A stretch of DNA of 64,000 bases, taken from JAAZHD01 sp012510895. GTDB lineage: Bacteria; Bacillota; Clostridia; Caldicoprobacterales; DTU083. Under the pieces are notes generated by a model, which was not told the origin of the DNA, made no database searches, and worked only from the letters and a program-made list of their open reading frames with translations. Positions 17,070-26,302 of the stretch are shown here, in pieces. Position 1 is the first letter of the stretch; each line of letters begins with the position of its first letter. The stretch spans positions 62,001-126,000 of the forward strand of contig JBMNJC010000002.1 in the NCBI GenBank assembly GCA_050951465.1, given 5' to 3'. The position numbers were made by a program, and so were the translations under genes.

Positions 17070-18480
17070 TGTAAAATCAAAAAAAGCAGAAGAGTTTATC
17101 AGCCATGAAGAAATTATGGAAACCATAAAGTGGGCAAAGGAGAATAAGAGCAATTATGAGCTGATTGGATCTATAATAGAAAAGGCAAGGGATATGAAGG
17201 GGGTAACTCATCGTGAAGGTGCCTTGCTTCTGGAATGTGATATTGAAGAACTTAATCATGAAATGGTTCAGCTTGCAAAAGATATCAAAAAGAAGCTTTA
17301 TGGGAACCGTATCGTAATGTTTGCGCCCCTGTATTTATCCAATTACTGTGTCAATGGATGCGTATATTGTCCTTATCATTACCAGAACAAGAATATATGC
17401 AGGAAGAAGCTTTCCCAGGAAGAAATCAGAAAAGAAGTTATTGCACTGCAGGATATGGGACATAAGCGTCTGGCTTTGGAAGCCGGAGAAGATCCTGTCA
17501 ACAACCCTCTGGAATATATTCTGGAATCGATAGAGACTATTTATTCAATTAAACATAAAAACGGGGCCATCCGCCGGGTAAATGTAAATATTGCGGCAAC
17601 TACGGTGGAGAACTACAGAAAACTTAAGGAAGCCAAAATAGGGACTTATATACTCTTTCAGGAAACCTATCATAAGGGAAACTACGAAGCCTTGCATCCG
17701 AAAGGACCAAAGCATGATTATGCCTGGCATACAGAGGCCATGGACCGGGCAATGGAAGGCGGTATAGATGATGTAGGCCTTGGTGTTTTGTTTGGACTTA
17801 ATATGTACCTCTATGATTTCACAGGGCTTCTGATGCATGCTGAACATTTGGAAGCAGTATATGGAGTCGGTCCTCATACTATTTCCGTGCCCCGGATCCG
17901 CCCGGCTGATGACATTAACCCGGAGGATTTTTCCAATGCCATCTCAGACGAGAAGTTTGAAAAAATAGTTACAGTTCTTAGAATTGCAGTACCTTATACC
18001 GGAATGATTGTATCTACCAGGGAATCCAAGAAAACTCGTGAACGAGTATTAGAGCTGGGTGTAACACAGATTAGCGGCGGTTCACGCACCAGCGTAGGCG
18101 GATATGCGGAAGATGAGCCGGAAGATGAAAAGTCAGCCCAATTTGACGTAGAAGACAGACGAACCTTGGATGAAGTGGTGAACTGGCTGCTTAGGCTTGG
18201 TTATATCCCAAGCTTTTGCACAGCCTGTTATAGACAAGGCAGGACTGGAGACAGGTTCATGTCCCTGGTGAAGTCCGGGCAAATTGCCAACTGCTGTCAG
18301 CCAAATGCCCTGTTGACCCTGAAAGAATATCTGGATGACTATGCGGGGGAAGACACCATAATACATGGGGAAAGGCTGATTCAAAAGGAATTGGAGGGCA
18401 TTCCCAATGAAAAGGTCAAAAAAATGACTATTGATTATCTTAACAGAATAGATGCAGGCGAACGGGATTTCAGGTTCTGA
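17062..18480 (+). CDS. hydG: [FeFe]-hydrogenase H-cluster radical SAM maturase HydG
   Basis: This 472-residue tyrosine lyase of the radical SAM family has the first cluster motif CVNGCVYC (cysteines 96, 100, 103). The C-terminal region FCTACYRQGRTGDRF with a later CCQPNALLT carries the second, auxiliary iron-sulfur cluster. The enzyme cleaves tyrosine to yield CO and cyanide ligands bound to iron. Length and both cysteine motifs are complete. It sits between hydE and hydF, with 63 bases before hydF. Confidence 0.95.
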   Translation: MYDVKSKKAEEFISHEEIMETIKWAKENKSNYELIGSIIEKARDMKGVTHREGALLLECDIEELNHEMVQLAKDIKKKLYGNRIVMFAPLYLSNYCVNGCVYCPYHYQNKNICRKKLSQEEIRKEVIALQDMGHKRLALEAGEDPVNNPLEYILESIETIYSIKHKNGAIRRVNVNIAATTVENYRKLKEAKIGTYILFQETYHKGNYEALHPKGPKHDYAWHTEAMDRAMEGGIDDVGLGVLFGLNMYLYDFTGLLMHAEHLEAVYGVGPHTISVPRIRPADDINPEDFSNAISDEKFEKIVTVLRIAVPYTGMIVSTRESKKTRERVLELGVTQISGGSRTSVGGYAEDEPEDEKSAQFDVEDRRTLDEVVNWLLRLGYIPSFCTACYRQGRTGDRFMSLVKSGQIANCCQPNALLTLKEYLDDYAGEDTIIHGERLIQKELEGIPNEKVKKMTIDYLNRIDAGERDFRF

Positions 18481-18543
18481 TTCCCACCCTTCTTATTAAA
18501 CAGATTAAAGAAGCAAGCTTAAGATGAAAGTGAGTGAAAGTTT

Positions 18544-19800
18544 ATGTCATTGCAGGCAACTCCACGAGCGAATCGAGTTCATATAGCTGTTTTTGGTCTC
18601 AGGAACAGTGGAAAATCCTCCCTGGTGAATCTATTGACCGGTCAGAATATTTCAATTGTTTCCGGCGTGGCCGGTACAACCACCGATCCGGTATATAAGT
18701 CTATGGAAATTCACGGCGTAGGTCCTTGTGTTATTATAGACACCGCCGGTTTTGATGACTTAGGAAGCATCGGGGAATTGCGGGTGGAAAAGACAGAAAA
18801 AATAGCTGAGAAAACCGATATCGCTATTTTGGTTCTGGACGGAATGACTCTTAAGTCCTGCTATTCCGGGCTGCTTGAAAATAAGCGCCTTTTATCCGAT
18901 ACAGAGGTAAAATGGCTGGAATTACTAAAGAAAAAAAAGATTCCGGTAATCGGGGTTCTGAACAAAACAGACAGACTTAACAATGAAACAGCATTGGCAA
19001 AGATTATAAAAGATACTTTTTCAATACCCGTAATCCCGGTAAGCAGCAAAACCGGACAGGGAATTGATCTGCTTCGGGAAGAACTGATCCGCTCTCTGCC
19101 TGAGGATTTTGAGGCAGACAGCATTACCGGCGATCTGGCTGGAGAAGGAGACCTGGTACTGCTGGTGATGCCCCAGGATATTCAGGCGCCTAAAGGGAGA
19201 CTTATACTGCCTCAGGTGCAGGTAATCAGAGAATTGCTGGATAAAAAGTGCATTGTTCAATGCGTTACAACGGATAAACTGGAGGATGGACTGAAGGCAT
19301 CGGCAAAACCGCCTCATTTGATCATAACAGATTCCCAGGCTTTCCGCTATGTTTATGACAGAAAACCTAAGGAAAGCCTTTTAACTTCCTTTTCCGTTTT
19401 AATGGCAGGTTATAAGGGAGATTTGAAGTATTTTGTCAAAAGTGCCGCTGCCATTGAATTACTGACGGAAAACTCAAAAGTTCTTATTGCCGAAGCCTGC
19501 ACCCATGCGCCTCTTGATGAGGATATAGGAAGGGTGAAGATTCCTGCCATGCTGCGTAAAAGGATCGGGGAAGGCCTTAAGGTAGATGTTGCCGGCGGTT
19601 CGGATTTTCCAGCGGATTTAACAGCTTATGATCTGATTATTCACTGCGGGTCCTGTATGTTCAACAGGAAACATGTATTGTCCCGGGTTGAAAAAGCCAA
19701 AGCCGCGGGGGTGCCTATGACCAACTACGGGGTTGTTATAGCCTATCTGACCGGCATACTGAAAGATGTGTCAATGCCCGCACAGCTGTCATTGAGATAA
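18544..19800 (+). CDS. hydF: [FeFe]-hydrogenase maturation GTPase HydF
   Basis: This 418-residue protein has an N-terminal Era-like GTPase domain (P-loop GLRNSGKSS near residue 18, DTAGFDD near 66, NKTD near 140), a middle dimerisation domain, and a C-terminal 4Fe-4S domain. The cluster ligands match the HydF pattern: CTHAP near residue 320 and HCGSCMFN near 375. HydF is the scaffold that receives the HydE/HydG product and passes it to the hydrogenase. The ribosome site is weak (GTGAG). It is the last gene of the operon. Confidence 0.95.
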   Translation: MSLQATPRANRVHIAVFGLRNSGKSSLVNLLTGQNISIVSGVAGTTTDPVYKSMEIHGVGPCVIIDTAGFDDLGSIGELRVEKTEKIAEKTDIAILVLDGMTLKSCYSGLLENKRLLSDTEVKWLELLKKKKIPVIGVLNKTDRLNNETALAKIIKDTFSIPVIPVSSKTGQGIDLLREELIRSLPEDFEADSITGDLAGEGDLVLLVMPQDIQAPKGRLILPQVQVIRELLDKKCIVQCVTTDKLEDGLKASAKPPHLIITDSQAFRYVYDRKPKESLLTSFSVLMAGYKGDLKYFVKSAAAIELLTENSKVLIAEACTHAPLDEDIGRVKIPAMLRKRIGEGLKVDVAGGSDFPADLTAYDLIIHCGSCMFNRKHVLSRVEKAKAAGVPMTNYGVVIAYLTGILKDVSMPAQLSLR

Positions 19801-19883
19801 TTCCGGTTTTTGTTTTGTAACTGTCTCACGGGATGCGCATAGTATGGTAAGAGAAGAAATATATGCAAGGGGGCTTAACCATT

Positions 19884-20510
19884 ATGAACTATGACAGCTA
19901 TCCTTTTTTCTACAATACTCCTCCGCACTCTTACTATCCTATGAGGGAAATGCCCTTTCCGCCTCCTCATCCCTTTCCTCCGCCAAAGCCTTATCCCCCG
20001 GCACCGGAACCGCCGCCGGTTGAATGCCCGAAGCCGGATATGGATTATTATACCTATCCCGCAAACCTGGAAAAAGCTCTTAATCTGATAGAAGAATCGG
20101 TGATGGGGGAAGCGAAGGATAAAAAATTCTATGAGGGGCTTATTAAACTTTGTGAGAAGGAACTGTGCAGCAAGGAAGCCAAAAAAATAATAGAAAGCAT
20201 TATCCTGGATGAGAAAAAGCATGGGCAGCTTCTCAGGACAATTTATTGTGAGATAACAGGACATGTGCTGCCGGAGGCTCCGGAAGAAAAAATTACAATG
20301 CCTAAGACATGCTGTGAAGGAATAGAGGAAGCCATATTTGATGAGTTGGCTGCCGTAGAAAGGTATAGAAGAATACTATATGCAATGAAGGAACGTAGGC
20401 ATATTAATATGCTGGTGGAAATCATAACCGATGAACAAAAGCATGCACATAAACTTAATTATCTGTATTCAAGGAATGAGTGCGGTTCAAAATGTCCGCC
20501 TAAAAAGTGA
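19884..20510 (+). CDS. Ferritin-like protein with proline-rich N-terminus
   Basis: This 208-residue protein has two parts. Residues 1-50 are rich in Pro, Tyr and Phe (PPPHPFPPPKPYPPAPEPPP), an extended low-complexity tail. Residues ~55-195 form a four-helix ferritin/rubrerythrin-like domain with two E..ExxH-type units (ILDEKKHGQLL and ITDEQKHAHKL) that could bind a diiron centre. ATG 19884 is preferred over 19863 because AAGGGGG lies 10 bases before it. Such proteins are seen in spore-forming Clostridia, sometimes as coat- or shell-associated proteins; that link is inference. A terminator follows. Confidence 0.7.
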   Translation: MNYDSYPFFYNTPPHSYYPMREMPFPPPHPFPPPKPYPPAPEPPPVECPKPDMDYYTYPANLEKALNLIEESVMGEAKDKKFYEGLIKLCEKELCSKEAKKIIESIILDEKKHGQLLRTIYCEITGHVLPEAPEEKITMPKTCCEGIEEAIFDELAAVERYRRILYAMKERRHINMLVEIITDEQKHAHKLNYLYSRNECGSKCPPKK

Positions 20511-20526
20511 TTCGGCTGAACAAAAG

Positions 20527-20563
20527 AACGGTTCCGATATTTTATATCCGAACCGTTTTTTTC
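20527..20563 (+). terminator. Rho-independent terminator
   Basis: AACGGTTC (20527-20534) pairs with GAACCGTT (20550-20557), the stem continues inward with one mismatch, and a run of Ts follows. Confidence 0.85.
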
Positions 20564-20730
20564 TTTTATGCAGGTTTTGATTTACGCTCTTAAAAAGCAA
20601 TTTCACTTTTGTTTGTCAATTCCAAATCGGCTTAATTATGGTAGAATATAATAAAGGAAAACAAGGTATGAATGTAGAAAATTATCAATATATTTAATGA
20701 AGTTTAATGAACAAGGAAGGAGGCTGTTAA

Positions 20731-21462
20731 ATGAGAAGGCCGATAAAAGTAACTGTATGGAATGAGTACAGGCATGAAAGAAAAAACGAGAAGGTAAAAG
20801 AAATCTACCCAAACGGCATGCATGCAGTTATCGCAGAATTTTTAAACAAAGAGGACGGTATTAATGCAGGAACCGCAACCTTGGATGAGCCTGAACATGG
20901 ATTGACTCAGGAAGTACTTGATTCAACAGATGTTTTGATTTGGTGGGGTCATACTGCCCATAATGAGGTTTCAGACGAAGCAGTGGAGAGAGTATATAAA
21001 AGAGTGTTAGACGGTATGGGCCTTATTATCCTTCATTCCGGACATTTCTCAAAAATCTTCAAGAAGTTAATGGGAACAACCTGCAACTTAAAATGGAGGG
21101 CAGTCGGAGAAAAGGAAAGAATTTGGGTAGTAGAGCCGGGTCATCCCATTGCAGAAGGTCTTGGAGAATACTTTGAAATTCCCCATGAGGAAATGTACGG
21201 TGAACGGTTTGATATCCCTGCTCCGGATACATTGGTGTTTATCAGTTGGTTTGCAGGCGGCGAGGTATTTCGAAGCGGCTGTTGTTATCACAGGGGTGCA
21301 GGTAAAATATTTTACTTCCGTCCGGGACACGAAACCTATCCTATCTATTACAAGTCTGAAGTTCAAAAAGTCATTATCAATGCAGTAAAATGGGCAGCAC
21401 CGGCAAATGGTCCTGAAGTACAGTTCGGTCATGTTCCTGAGCCATTGGAATCCATTCGGTAA
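20731..21462 (+). CDS. ThuA-domain protein
   Basis: This 243-residue protein is of the trehalose-utilisation ThuA family, with a class I glutamine amidotransferase-like fold. Motifs include VTVWNEYRHE at the start, DVLIWWGHTAH near residue 67, GLIILHSGHFSK near 95 and the C-terminal YFRPGHETYP. The family is widely linked to sugar catabolism but its reaction is not well defined. Ribosome site AAGGAGG. It is 51 bases before an alpha-L-fucosidase gene and probably shares its transcript, so a role in fucoside use is likely. Confidence 0.85.
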   Translation: MRRPIKVTVWNEYRHERKNEKVKEIYPNGMHAVIAEFLNKEDGINAGTATLDEPEHGLTQEVLDSTDVLIWWGHTAHNEVSDEAVERVYKRVLDGMGLIILHSGHFSKIFKKLMGTTCNLKWRAVGEKERIWVVEPGHPIAEGLGEYFEIPHEEMYGERFDIPAPDTLVFISWFAGGEVFRSGCCYHRGAGKIFYFRPGHETYPIYYKSEVQKVIINAVKWAAPANGPEVQFGHVPEPLESIR

Positions 21463-21513
21463 TTATTTAATAAATCATAAATTCATTCCCTGAGCAAAAG
21501 GAGGAGAGATCAT

Positions 21514-22827
21514 ATGTCCAGTTATGTAACCAGAAAAACCCCGGGTGATACAAGCTGGTTTGTTCACGATCGGTTTGGTATGTTCATTCATTGGGGATTA
21601 TATGCAATGCCGGCACGTCATGAGTGGATCAAATCCCGGGAAAAAATAACCGAGGAGAAATACGATATATATTTTAAGTATTTCAATCCTGATTTATTCG
21701 ACCCGAAGGAATGGGCCAAAAAGGCGAAAGCAGCAGGTATGAAGTATGCAGTTCTGACTACCAAGCATCATGAGGGTTTTTGCCTGTTTGATTCCAAGTA
21801 CACGGACTACAAGAGCACAAACACGCCGGCAGGCAGAGACCTGGTTAAAGAATTTGTTGATGCATTCAGAGCGGAAGGATTGCGCATAGGCTTTTATTAT
21901 TCACTGATTGACTGGCATCATCCGGAGTTTCCGATAGACCCGATTCATCCAAGACGGGATGACGAAGATGCCTATGAACAAAGCAAGGACCGTGATATAC
22001 GCAAATATGCTGAATATATGCGGAATCAAATAACTGAACTGCTTACAAATTACGGCAGTATAGATATTCTCTGGCTTGATTTCTCTTACCCTGACAGCAG
22101 GATGGAAGGCAAACCCTGGATGAGAGGCAAGGGAAAAGATGACTGGGAGTCGGAAAAGCTGATCTCTCTGGCAAGAAAACTTCAACCACACATTATCATT
22201 AACAATCGTTCCGGAATAGATCAGGACATCTGGACACCAGAACAATATCAGCCTCAGGAGTGGATCCGGCACAAAGAAACCGGGGAATTGGTTGTGTGGG
22301 AAGCCTGTCAGACCTTTTCAGGTTCCTGGGGTTACCACCGGGATGAAATGTCATGGAAAACCCCTGAAATGTTGATACATATGCTTATCAATACCGTTTC
22401 ACTGGGCGGGAATCTGTTGATGAATGTCGGGCCTACTGCAAGAGGCTACATAGACTATCGGGCTGAAAATGCTTTGAAAGTTTTTGCAGACTGGATGAAA
22501 TACAACAGCCGCTCCATTTACGGATGTACAATGGCAGAGCCGGAATTCGTTGCGCCGAAAGGCTGCCGCTTCACTCAAAGCCAGGACGGCAAACGCTTAT
22601 ATATCCACCTCATGGAATATCCATTTGCTTTCCTTGAACTGAAAGGACTGGCCGGCAAAGTAGAATATGCTCAATTCCTGCATGACGGCAGCGAAATACT
22701 CTTCACCGAAGGAAACAGCAAGCATTTCAGCCTGGGCAGGCTGGAAGGAGAAGACTTGCTTGTATTAAACATTCCCCACATTAAACCGCCTGTGATAGTA
22801 CCGGTTATTGAACTATTTTTAAAATAA
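21514..22827 (+). CDS. Alpha-L-fucosidase, GH29
   Basis: This 437-residue enzyme is predicted to hydrolyse terminal alpha-L-fucose from oligosaccharides. N-terminal motifs RFGMFIHWGLYA, LTTKHHEGFCLFDS and GFYYSLIDWHHP are typical of GH29. The likely nucleophile is Asp189 in ILWLDFSYP. A C-terminal beta domain follows. No signal peptide is present, so it should act inside the cell on imported sugars. Ribosome site AAGGAGGAG. It lies between ThuA and fucose isomerase, consistent with a fucose operon. Confidence 0.92.
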   Translation: MSSYVTRKTPGDTSWFVHDRFGMFIHWGLYAMPARHEWIKSREKITEEKYDIYFKYFNPDLFDPKEWAKKAKAAGMKYAVLTTKHHEGFCLFDSKYTDYKSTNTPAGRDLVKEFVDAFRAEGLRIGFYYSLIDWHHPEFPIDPIHPRRDDEDAYEQSKDRDIRKYAEYMRNQITELLTNYGSIDILWLDFSYPDSRMEGKPWMRGKGKDDWESEKLISLARKLQPHIIINNRSGIDQDIWTPEQYQPQEWIRHKETGELVVWEACQTFSGSWGYHRDEMSWKTPEMLIHMLINTVSLGGNLLMNVGPTARGYIDYRAENALKVFADWMKYNSRSIYGCTMAEPEFVAPKGCRFTQSQDGKRLYIHLMEYPFAFLELKGLAGKVEYAQFLHDGSEILFTEGNSKHFSLGRLEGEDLLVLNIPHIKPPVIVPVIELFLK

Positions 22828-22924
22828 AAATATAAGATAAAACTGAATATCCTGGCTCCTGGTACCTGCGTTTACTCGATACTCTTAGTGTGCAGCCAGT
22901 AATAATTTCAAGGAGGAGTAGATC

Positions 22925-24745
22925 ATGGCAAATGTGAGTAACATTAAGGTCACCCCAATAGTCAACCGTTATCAGGAAGCACTTCCCAAGATCGGAATTC
23001 GTCCGGTAATAGATGGAAGGAGGAAGGGCATCCGGGAGTCCCTGGAAGAGCAGACCATGAATATGGCAAAGGCAACAGCCAGGTTCCTCAGTGAGAACTT
23101 GCGTCACTCAAACGGGGCTCCGGTGGAATGCGTTATTGCAGATACCTGCATCGGCGGCGTGAAAGAAGCAGCTCAGACTGCTGAGAAGTTCAGAAAAGAA
23201 GGTGTGGGAGTCTCCATTACCGTAACGCCCTGCTGGTGCTATGGTTCCGAGACCATGGACATGGATCCTCTTATTCCTAAAGCTGTATGGGGATTTAACG
23301 GAACCGAGCGTCCGGGTGCAGTTTATCTGGCGGCGGTATTAGCAGCCCATGCTCAAAAGGGGCTTCCTGCATTTGGCATCTACGGAAGAGATGTACAGGA
23401 TGCAGGAGATGTTGACATACCCGAAGATGTTCAGAAAAAACTTCTGCAATTTGCAAAAGCCGCTTTGGCAGCAGCGACCATGCGCAATAAATCTTATCTG
23501 GCAATAGGGGCCACATCCATGGGCATTGCCGGTTCTATGGTTAATCATGACTTTTTTGAGAGTTACCTGGGAATGCGGGTAGAACAAATAGATATGTCAG
23601 AGTTTATCAGACGTTTGAACTTAGATATATTTGATCATGAAGAGTTTGAAAGGGCTATTGCCTGGACAAGGGAAAACTGTAAAGAAGGCAAAGATATTAA
23701 CCGGAATCCGAGAAGCCGTGAAGAAAAGGACAAAGACTGGGAAACCGTAGTTAAGATGATGCTGATTACCCGTGACTTGATGATTGGCAATCCCAAACTG
23801 GCAGAAATGGGATATGTGGAAGAGTCAATGGGCAGAAATGCTCTGGCTGCCGGCTTCCAGGGCCAGCGGCAGTGGACCGATTTCATGCCCAACGGGGATT
23901 TTATGGAGGCTATGCTGAATTCCTCCTTTGACTGGAATGGCATTCGGGAACCTTTCATTGTAGCTACAGAGAATGACAGTTTAAACGGCGCTTGCATGAT
24001 CTTTGGCCACCTGCTTACCAATACAGCGCAGATATTCGCCGATGTCCGAACCTATTGGAGTCCGGAATCGGTAGAGAGGGTAACAGGTAAAAAATTAACC
24101 GGTCTGGCTGCCAATGGAATAATCCACCTTATAAACTCCGGCGCCTGTACCCTGGATGCTACAGGAGAACAGGAGATAGACGGGAAACCTGCCATGAAGC
24201 CTTTCTGGGAAATCACTCCTGAGGAAGCGGGCAGATGCCTGGATGCTACTCTTTGGCGGCCTGCCAATATCGACTATTTCAGAGGAGGCGGTTTCTCTTC
24301 TGACTTCCAGTCCAAAGGCGGTATGCCTATGACCATGATCCGCCTGAATATTATAAAAGGTTTGGGGCCGGTTCTGCAAATTGCAGAAGGTTATTCAGTA
24401 CACCTGGATCCGGATATTCATGACACCCTTGATCTTCGAACGGATCCCACCTGGCCGACCACTTGGTTTGCACCTATAATCAATGGAAAAGAAGGTCCAT
24501 TTAAGGATGTTTATTCCGTAATGAATAATTGGGGAGCCAACCATGCGGCAGTCAGTTACGGCCATATCGGCGGCGATCTGATTACTCTTGCCTCAATACT
24601 GAGAATTCCTGTAGCCATGCATAATGTGCCTGAGGGAAGAATATTCCGTCCTGATGTATGGAGTGCCTTTGGCGCCATGGATCCTCAAGGGGCAGATTAT
24701 AGGGCTTGTGCTGCTTATGGTCCCTTATACGGGATGTATAAATAA
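22925..24745 (+). CDS. fucI: L-fucose isomerase
   Basis: This 606-residue protein of the FucI/AraA-like fold is predicted to convert L-fucose to L-fuculose. Recognisable segments are PKIGIRPVIDGRRKGIRESLEEQT at the N-terminus, ADTCIGG, TPCWCYGSETMDMDP and FIVATENDSLNGACM, the last carrying metal ligands. The length matches FucI. Ribosome site AAGGAGGAG. It lies 97 bases after the fucosidase and completes the first catabolic step after hydrolysis. A dedicated fuculokinase and aldolase are not adjacent; the FGGY kinase at 1009 is one candidate. Confidence 0.92.
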   Translation: MANVSNIKVTPIVNRYQEALPKIGIRPVIDGRRKGIRESLEEQTMNMAKATARFLSENLRHSNGAPVECVIADTCIGGVKEAAQTAEKFRKEGVGVSITVTPCWCYGSETMDMDPLIPKAVWGFNGTERPGAVYLAAVLAAHAQKGLPAFGIYGRDVQDAGDVDIPEDVQKKLLQFAKAALAAATMRNKSYLAIGATSMGIAGSMVNHDFFESYLGMRVEQIDMSEFIRRLNLDIFDHEEFERAIAWTRENCKEGKDINRNPRSREEKDKDWETVVKMMLITRDLMIGNPKLAEMGYVEESMGRNALAAGFQGQRQWTDFMPNGDFMEAMLNSSFDWNGIREPFIVATENDSLNGACMIFGHLLTNTAQIFADVRTYWSPESVERVTGKKLTGLAANGIIHLINSGACTLDATGEQEIDGKPAMKPFWEITPEEAGRCLDATLWRPANIDYFRGGGFSSDFQSKGGMPMTMIRLNIIKGLGPVLQIAEGYSVHLDPDIHDTLDLRTDPTWPTTWFAPIINGKEGPFKDVYSVMNNWGANHAAVSYGHIGGDLITLASILRIPVAMHNVPEGRIFRPDVWSAFGAMDPQGADYRACAAYGPLYGMYK

Positions 24746-24822
24746 CCAAATATCACCCCATTCTTAACTCCCTCATATACTGGTATTGGGACCTTACAAT
24801 ACTGTTAAAAGGGGGTTAAGGC

Positions 24823-25005
24823 ATGTCGCTTTTTGGAAGCCGAAATGACGACAGTTTATTGTTCTTTTTCCTGCTGTTGGTAATATTCTTCTGCAATTGC
24901 GGTCTGTTCAAGTCCGGATCCGAATTGCTCTTCTTCTTCCTGATTCTTGTATTCCTGTTCAGTAATGGAAGATGCTTTGGAAGATTGGGAATTGAAGAGG
25001 ATTAA
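24823..25005 (+). CDS. Small hydrophobic protein, 60 residues, unknown function
   Basis: The protein has two hydrophobic stretches (LLFFFLLLVIFFCNCG and ELLFFFLILVFLFSNG) joined by a short polar linker, with an acidic C-terminus. It could be a membrane hairpin or a small cysteine-bearing spore-associated protein. It is judged real because AAGGGGG precedes the ATG at good spacing and a strong terminator follows 12 bases after the stop, making a compact single-gene unit. No family name can be given. Confidence 0.65.
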   Translation: MSLFGSRNDDSLLFFFLLLVIFFCNCGLFKSGSELLFFFLILVFLFSNGRCFGRLGIEED

Positions 25006-25016
25006 GAACAAACCAT

Positions 25017-25055
25017 GAAGAAGCCGCTTAATTTAAGCGGCTTCTTCTTTTGTTT
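25017..25055 (+). terminator. Strong Rho-independent terminator
   Basis: A near-perfect stem GAAGAAGCCGCTTAA / TTAAGCGGCTTCTTC (25017-25031 and 25033-25047) is followed by TTTTG and a second T run. Confidence 0.92.
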
Positions 25056-25201
25056 TTTTCGACAAAAGAATAAATGGAAATATATCTTATAATAAGATAG
25101 AATAAAGATGATACAGGCGTCTCCTTCGCTTTATCCGGCAATTCGGCATATAAACCGAAATCAGGGAGTAAATGACAGAGTTATAGAGGAGAGATATTGT
25201 T

Positions 25202-26302
25202 TTGAAGGTACTTTTCTTATCAGTTACTGCAGGACAAGGCCATAATCAGGCAGGAAAGGCTGCCATGGAACCCCTGCTGGACAAAAATGTGGATTGTGTT
25301 ATGCTGGACACTTTTGAACACATAAATCCGCTTTTAAAGGATACTATTTCCCAGGGTTACCTGCTTTCCACCAAATTAACACCTGCTCTTTACGGGAGGA
25401 TTTATCGTTTGGCTGAAAAGCTGGAAAGCAATAATATTAAAATGTCAATCAGCAAATTAACAAATTCCGTTTTTGCAAAAAAACTGGCTGCATATATTTC
25501 AGATTACAAACCGGATGTAATTGTATGTACCCATATTTTTGCTGCTCAGATTCTGACTCAGATACGATATAAGGGTATCATGGTCAAATCCATAGGTATT
25601 GTAACAGATTATACCATTCATCCTTTCTGGGAAGAAACAGATTTGGACTACTATATAATTGCCAATGAATTACTGACCAGGCAGGCTGTTAAAAAAGGGA
25701 TTCCCGAGGAGAACATAAAGCCTTTAGGGATTCCCATTCATAAGAAATTTTCAAAAAAAATCAGCCGGGAAGAGGCCAGAGCTATTTTAAATATTGAAAA
25801 CAAAGACACCATACTGGTAATGAGCGGAAGCATGGGCTTTGGGAAGGTCACCGGAATTATCAGGCATCTGGACAAGCTGGATATGGATTTCCAGATTCTT
25901 TCCGTATGCGGCAACAATGCAACCCTACGGGGAAAAATCGATGAAATGCAGCTTAATAAAAAAATATATAATTTTGGTTTTGTATATAACGTGGATATAA
26001 TGATGGATGCGGCTAACTGCATTGTCACCAAGCCCGGTGGGCTTACCATATCAGAAAGCATGGCAAAGGGCCTCCCTATGGCTATAGTAAACCCCATTCC
26101 GGGGCAAGAGGACAGAAACGCTGAATTTTTGCTGAATAACGGGCTGGCTGTTAAAATCACCAAAACTTTTCCTATTGACGAAGCTGTATATCAGCTTTTG
26201 TCAAACAACGACAAGGTGCAGACCATGATAAGCCGGATGAACAAACTGGCCAGACCCAATGCTTCTGAAGATCTGGCTGATTTTATTCTGAGCCTGTCAT
26301 AA
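25202..26302 (+). CDS. MGDG-synthase/UgtP-like diacylglycerol glycosyltransferase
   Basis: This 366-residue GT28-type glycosyltransferase carries the N-terminal motif TAGQGHNQAG of the MGDG synthase/UgtP family and the C-terminal donor-binding KPGGLTISESMAKGLP near residue 280. It probably transfers a hexose from a UDP-sugar to diacylglycerol at the inner membrane face. The start is TTG at 25202, with GAGGAGAG 8-15 bases upstream. It overlaps the convergent chorismate synthase gene by 6 bases at its 3' end. With the LtaS-like protein at 57963 it could supply lipoteichoic acid anchors; that link is inference. Confidence 0.85.
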   Translation: MKVLFLSVTAGQGHNQAGKAAMEPLLDKNVDCVMLDTFEHINPLLKDTISQGYLLSTKLTPALYGRIYRLAEKLESNNIKMSISKLTNSVFAKKLAAYISDYKPDVIVCTHIFAAQILTQIRYKGIMVKSIGIVTDYTIHPFWEETDLDYYIIANELLTRQAVKKGIPEENIKPLGIPIHKKFSKKISREEARAILNIENKDTILVMSGSMGFGKVTGIIRHLDKLDMDFQILSVCGNNATLRGKIDEMQLNKKIYNFGFVYNVDIMMDAANCIVTKPGGLTISESMAKGLPMAIVNPIPGQEDRNAEFLLNNGLAVKITKTFPIDEAVYQLLSNNDKVQTMISRMNKLARPNASEDLADFILSLS

